Assembly: GCA_021841005.1 (NCBI GenBank) | Contig: JAKBVZ010000036.1 | Coordinates: 41,365 to 105,364, forward strand | DNA: 64,000 nt | Source: Actinomycetes bacterium | GTDB taxonomy: Bacteria > Actinomycetota > Acidimicrobiia > Acidimicrobiales > JAMCPL01 | Direction of reading: 5' to 3' | Shown here: positions 60,164 to 64,000 of the stretch, one piece after another | How the letters are laid out: each line of letters opens with the position of its first letter | Position numbering within the stretch: position 1 is the first letter of the stretch | The notes under the pieces: generated by a model | What the model saw: only the letters and a program-made list of their open reading frames with translations | What the model was told of the DNA's origin: nothing | Database searches by the model: none | Made by a program: the position numbers and the translations under genes

Positions 60164-62104
60164 GTGCCAAAACACCATTTCCCGGGAGTTGCAGCAGGAG
60201 TTACCCTTGTCGTCGTAGCACTTGCAGCAAGTGCGTGCGGGCAGGCATTGGCGTCAAGGCCCGTCCTCCAGAACCTGAAAATCTCGCAAATCGTTGCATC
60301 GACAAAGAATCTGGGAACGACCGGAGTAGAGCTACGTTACTACCTTCCGGGAACCAGCATTGCCACAAATGGTGGACCATGGCCTTACTATAAGGGATTC
60401 TTCAACTTCCATGCCGGAAACGGATCGCTCGCTATCCCAGACCCCAGCGCTTCCCATGTCTTTCCTGTATCGTGGAAAGCCGATCAGGCCGGAAGCATAA
60501 TGACCACAACTCAGCCTCAGCCCTTTACGGAAGTACAGGCCACTCCGAAATTCCCTGTGCCGCTGCCGGCACGCCCCGCATCCAGCGGCTCGATCACTGC
60601 CATACCTAGCAATAAGCTCTTCAGCGAACGGATACTCTTTTCCCTGATAGCGGCGGCCGGTAAGTTGGATCCCGTCGAAACCTACGAGGCCATAGTGGTC
60701 AATCCCGCTTTCTGGCTCAGGTTATTGGCCAGCACTTCAACTTCTCTCGGGGCAGCGACACGCACCTTCATCAGCGGTAAACCTGCCAACAAGTACGATG
60801 TGATCTTTAACCTTGCGGATAGGCCGGGTAGCGCGAACCACGCACAGCAGGCGGCCATCAAGTGGCTGGTAGGATACTTCGGCACTGGCCGCATGCCAGG
60901 AGAGATATGGATGAGCAAGAACGGCAGGCTCTTGGGCGTGCGTTTCATCCGTATGTCCCCATCCTCGCCGTTGCCCCAGACTGCATCTGGATTTCCTGAT
61001 CCAGCCATCTACCCCACCATTACATTGACCCTTCTCGGGCCATCCAGCGAAACCGACACTACGAGCACCAGCAACACAGGTAGCACAGGCGGCAGCAATA
61101 GCACCACACGCACAAGCAATAGCACTTCTGCCGTCGGGACATCGGTCGTCACGCTTGGGCGGGCTGGAGGTCCCAGGCCGCGTTGTATGCCAGCCGGACA
61201 TAGTGGCCTATCGGCAGCCGTGGTAGCGCACGCCCGGCAGCACATCACCGGGTACATCAATGCTAGCGGCTGCGACGTCGGCGTCTACGTGAGAACGGGG
61301 ACAAAAGGTGTAGTCATCTCCCATGCCACGATAACCGGTGCAAATGCTCATGCGATCATGGTAGTTGACACTTCCGGCACCATAGTGGAAAACAACGCGG
61401 TTGCGGACAATTTTGGCAACGCAATCGACCTAACCTTGCTGCCTGAGAATAAGACGATAGAATTGGTGGGCACCACGGGCGCCCGGGTAACAGGTAACAC
61501 TGGAACCCCCAGTATCGCTGTCATAGACAATGGTAGGGTCGATGCTGCGGCAGTCAATCCAGGCAAACCCAGTCCTTCCGTCAGAAATCTGGTACAGGGA
61601 AATCACTTCTTCAGCTGGATACACAAAAGCATGAACTGCCTGGTTGCCGTTGCCGCATTCAACCCCGGTGAGGGAGTCACAGGAAATATAGTATCGGACA
61701 ATACCTTTTCCGGAGGCATCGTAGTGGCAACGGATGCAGCACACACCTCTGCCATCGGCAACGTGGTAAGCGGCAATACGCTCACTGGAGCATCCCTGCC
61801 CGGCATCATAATTCACAGCAACTCTCCGGGGGACATCATCAAAGGTACAGTCCTCGCAAGCAACCATCTCAGCCACAATGCGGCAATGCCTATCTGCGGT
61901 TTGAGCATGTCCGCTGGTATAGCCATTATAGGAGCGGCCACCCCCATCCTCGGTACTCTGGTACATGGCAACACCATCAGCAACGAGCAGGTAGGCATCT
62001 GGATAGCCGGTTCCACTGGTGCAACCCTTTCCGGCAACAGTATCAGCACACTCTATGGCGGCATGCCGGTAATGCAACTCATGAGACCTGGCTGCAGCAC
62101 GTAA
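60164..62104 (+). CDS. Lipoprotein with right-handed beta-helix domain
   Basis: A 646-residue surface lipoprotein. The signal peptide VTLVVVALAASAC has lipobox ASAC. The N-terminal domain (to about residue 310) contains LYMRV-like regions and KYDVIFNLADRPGS, loosely like the smaller lipoprotein upstream. After a Ser/Thr linker (TDTTSTSNTGSTGG), the C-terminal part is a parallel beta-helix with short Asn/Gly-containing turns: GTIVENNAVADNFGNAIDL, GNIVSDNTFSGGIVV, GNVVSGNTLTGASLPGIII, GATLSGNSISTLYGG. Such helices bind or process polysaccharides, but no catalytic residues can be assigned. GTG 60164 has AGAGGAG upstream; the frame is open from 60131. A CCTATA/TATAGG hairpin follows at about 62199. 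Confidence 0.8.
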   Translation: MPKHHFPGVAAGVTLVVVALAASACGQALASRPVLQNLKISQIVASTKNLGTTGVELRYYLPGTSIATNGGPWPYYKGFFNFHAGNGSLAIPDPSASHVFPVSWKADQAGSIMTTTQPQPFTEVQATPKFPVPLPARPASSGSITAIPSNKLFSERILFSLIAAAGKLDPVETYEAIVVNPAFWLRLLASTSTSLGAATRTFISGKPANKYDVIFNLADRPGSANHAQQAAIKWLVGYFGTGRMPGEIWMSKNGRLLGVRFIRMSPSSPLPQTASGFPDPAIYPTITLTLLGPSSETDTTSTSNTGSTGGSNSTTRTSNSTSAVGTSVVTLGRAGGPRPRCMPAGHSGLSAAVVAHARQHITGYINASGCDVGVYVRTGTKGVVISHATITGANAHAIMVVDTSGTIVENNAVADNFGNAIDLTLLPENKTIELVGTTGARVTGNTGTPSIAVIDNGRVDAAAVNPGKPSPSVRNLVQGNHFFSWIHKSMNCLVAVAAFNPGEGVTGNIVSDNTFSGGIVVATDAAHTSAIGNVVSGNTLTGASLPGIIIHSNSPGDIIKGTVLASNHLSHNAAMPICGLSMSAGIAIIGAATPILGTLVHGNTISNEQVGIWIAGSTGATLSGNSISTLYGGMPVMQLMRPGCST

Positions 62105-62293
62105 ATGTTTCAAATAGCGTGATCCATCCGAGCGTACAACCGGAAATCCTGCTTGGGCCACACAAAGTCTGACCGTCTTGCTACATTTGCCTGAAACCTA
62201 TAAGCTATAGGCAAGCTGCCAAGCAATCAGAGTACTTCAGAGCGCTGTTGTGGCACGTTCTCGACACCAGCAAATGGGGGTCCAATAGTCCAG

Positions 62294-64000
62294 ATGCAAA
62301 GGATAGCCACTGTAATCATAATAATGATCGTATCCGTCGCCTTGCTTGCTGTTACAATGCTGGCCAAAGTACCTACTCGCAGCACGGACCGATCCGCTTC
62401 CGCAACCAGCTATGCGCCGCTCGTCCCGGTACCTGCTGCAACCACGCCATTATCCAGAGCACGAGCCATAGGTCCGTTGCCGGCTGCTCAGCCGCTCGCC
62501 GTCGACCTGGTTCTGCGGCACTCCCCGCTCCTTGGCAAGTTCCTGAAGGACCTCTATGCTCCTGGCTCTCCGTACTACCATCACTTCCTTCGCCCGGGAC
62601 AGTTCGAGACCCGTTTCGGTCCGGGCGCACCTGCCATTCACGCCGTGGAAACCTCACTCGACTCCGCGCATCTCCATCCACGGCTTACCGGCAGCATCAT
62701 CTCCATCCATGCCAGCGCTCGAACTGTCGAGTCCGCGCTACACACCCGTCTAGAACGCTACCTATTGCCAAACGGTCGGCTGGTCTTCTCAAATTTCAAC
62801 CGTCCTGAACTGCCGGCATCAGCAGCAAAATACATTCAGGCAATCGTAGGACTTTCGACGCCACCACAGCCGCAACCGCTCGGGAGTTCCCAAACAACTA
62901 CGCCGGTGGCCCAGCCTGGCACCAGGTATGCACTTTGCTCCACCCCAGCCGGGCTTTTCGCCCGCTTACCACAGAAAAGCCTCCCTGAGATGTTTAGATG
63001 CCCGCCCCAGCATGCTCCGTCTCCGGCACCCAGTGAATCACCGCCGTCAACAGCAGGATCATCCAAACATGCATATACAATTTCTCGACCACTTGTAACC
63101 GGTGAACCGGCCGCATGCAATGCCGCGTCATCATTGGCCGAAACGTCAGGCTCCTACACTGCCGGACAGATAGCTCAAGCTTACGGTTTTACTGCTGCAT
63201 ACCGTTCGGGGCACTTCGGAGCAGGAGAGACGATGGCTCTTTACGAGTTGGCGCCATATTCAGCCAGCAGCGTCAGCACATTCGAGAATTGCTACGGCAT
63301 ATCGACATCCGTGACCAGCATCAGCGTGGATGGAGGCACTGCGGCCGGTACAGGCGACTCGACAACTGCCACCCTGGACATCGAGGAAGCGGCAAGCCTG
63401 GCACCCGATGCCGGCATACTCGTATATGAAGGTCCCGATAATACGCCAACGGGCCCTCTCGACACCTACAATGCTATTGCCGCCCAGGACAGGGCACAGG
63501 TTGTTTCCACTGCTTGGGGCATCTGCGAAAGCGCTATACCGAAGAGTTATGCACAAGCTGAAAATGCAATCTTCGAGCAAATGGCTGCCCAAGGCCAGAC
63601 CGTCTTTGCCTCGGCGGGGAGTTCGGGCTCCGAAGGATGCGCGAAACAATCTAACTCCAGCAGCATTGTATCTTCCGCATGCCCGTTCACCACAACCTGC
63701 CTCGCTTCCGGTTCCAATGGCACGATCGGGATTGCCGTCGGTATCAAGGATGCATCTTCTACCCCTACCCTGGCAGGAACGCCCGTGGATGTGCCTGGGA
63801 CATCGACTCTCGACGCCATTGCCTGCCCAGTACCGGCGTCATCGACCACATCGACCACTTGCGTGGCTGCCGGTAAGACCGGAAGCGGGGAGGGCGTTGC
63901 AGTGCCAGTCAGTCTCTCTCCGAGTGGGATCGTCTCTGCAGGAACGCCCGTGGATGTGCCTGGGACATCGACTCTCGACGCCATTGCCTGCCCAGTACCG
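62294..64000 (+). CDS. S53 (sedolisin/kumamolisin) peptidase-like protein, cut by window end
   Basis: The frame is open from ATG 62294 to the window edge (569 codons). A short hydrophobic N-terminal anchor (RIATVIIIMIVSVALLAVTML) is followed by a pro-kumamolisin activation domain (YYHHFLRPGQFETRFGP) and the start of the S53 catalytic domain (YTAGQIAQAYGF, GAGETMALYELAPY, TLDIEEAASLAPDAGILVYEG, QVVSTAWGICE, QGQTVFASAGSSGSEGC). In active S53 enzymes a Glu lies four residues before the Asp of LDIE and an Asp occupies the SAGDSG motif; here they read Thr and Ser. The protein may be a pseudoenzyme. A 63-bp segment is repeated at the right edge. The Ser region is outside the window. Confidence 0.83.
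   Translation, partial: MQRIATVIIIMIVSVALLAVTMLAKVPTRSTDRSASATSYAPLVPVPAATTPLSRARAIGPLPAAQPLAVDLVLRHSPLLGKFLKDLYAPGSPYYHHFLRPGQFETRFGPGAPAIHAVETSLDSAHLHPRLTGSIISIHASARTVESALHTRLERYLLPNGRLVFSNFNRPELPASAAKYIQAIVGLSTPPQPQPLGSSQTTTPVAQPGTRYALCSTPAGLFARLPQKSLPEMFRCPPQHAPSPAPSESPPSTAGSSKHAYTISRPLVTGEPAACNAASSLAETSGSYTAGQIAQAYGFTAAYRSGHFGAGETMALYELAPYSASSVSTFENCYGISTSVTSISVDGGTAAGTGDSTTATLDIEEAASLAPDAGILVYEGPDNTPTGPLDTYNAIAAQDRAQVVSTAWGICESAIPKSYAQAENAIFEQMAAQGQTVFASAGSSGSEGCAKQSNSSSIVSSACPFTTTCLASGSNGTIGIAVGIKDASSTPTLAGTPVDVPGTSTLDAIACPVPASSTTSTTCVAAGKTGSGEGVAVPVSLSPSGIVSAGTPVDVPGTSTLDAIACPVP
63773..64000. repeat. 63-bp direct repeat in the S53 gene (period 165)
   Basis: Positions 63773-63835 and 63938-64000 are identical as far as visible; the second copy reaches the window edge. 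The period is 55 codons, so the protein has a doubled GTPVDVPGTSTLDAIACPVP segment. Confidence 0.95.

Overview
This 64 kb window looks like chromosome from an actinobacterium of moderate GC content. I favour the class Acidimicrobiia, but that is an inference. The actinobacterial signs are a WhiB protein, a PafB/PafC pair, a TIGR03084-type mycothiol-associated protein, two acyl-CoA dehydrogenases and a homodimeric-type AceE. Unexpected features include an archaeal-type riboflavin synthase, a prepilin-leader adhesin of 1560 residues, and a very high density of short local duplications.

Layout. 0-5.5 kb: 3' end of aceE, a dead acyl-CoA ligase fragment, two leucine-rich-variant (LRV) repeat proteins, thiE and a methyltransferase. 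5.6-16.5 kb: acyl-CoA dehydrogenase, lgt, a CoA-ester lyase, a TIGR03084 protein, an odd tRNA-Leu(UAA), a type-B carboxylesterase, a GT2 glycosyltransferase, a PlsC-like acyltransferase, an SDR protein and archaeal-type ribC. 16.7-24.7 kb (mostly minus strand): an orphan MobF relaxase, pafC-pafB, pth-rplY-prs and a second acyl-CoA dehydrogenase. 24.9-33.8 kb: tRNA-Lys and an envelope-glycan group (DUF2079-like protein, methyltransferase, flippase, YfhO-like protein, GT4). 33.8-37.3 kb: an alkyl-DHAP-synthase-like flavoprotein and glpD. 37.4-40.8 kb: a Fur/PerR regulator, rubrerythrin, a GlpC-like Fe-S protein and DUF3501, a probable peroxide/iron stress unit. 41-49 kb: thioesterase, a ruined surface-protein gene next to an IS3 fragment, a TIGR01777 protein, whiB overlapping trpD, a zinc-ribbon protein, an OppA-like lipoprotein and tRNA-Leu(GAG). 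49.3-64 kb: a secretory and redox region with the giant pilin-like adhesin, lipoproteins, a NapH-like polyferredoxin coupled to a GltD-like flavoprotein, a small pilin-like protein, a beta-helix lipoprotein and an S53 peptidase-like protein that runs off the window.

The most unusual signal cuts across genes. At eleven separate places a sequence of about 34-43 bp occurs again with a start-to-start distance of 70-73 bp (usually exactly 72), separated by about 28-38 bp of unrelated sequence. The repeats differ completely from locus to locus, but the geometry stays the same. Several contain the stop codon of the upstream gene, one copies the 3' half of a tRNA gene, and two sit in frame inside coding sequence. 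This does not match CRISPR, REP or ordinary minisatellites, and I treat it as the main candidate for an undescribed duplication process. A 97-bp MITE-like element and minisatellites of 5-, 6-, 7-, 8-, 9-, 15- and 16-bp units add to the picture of a chromosome prone to short duplications.
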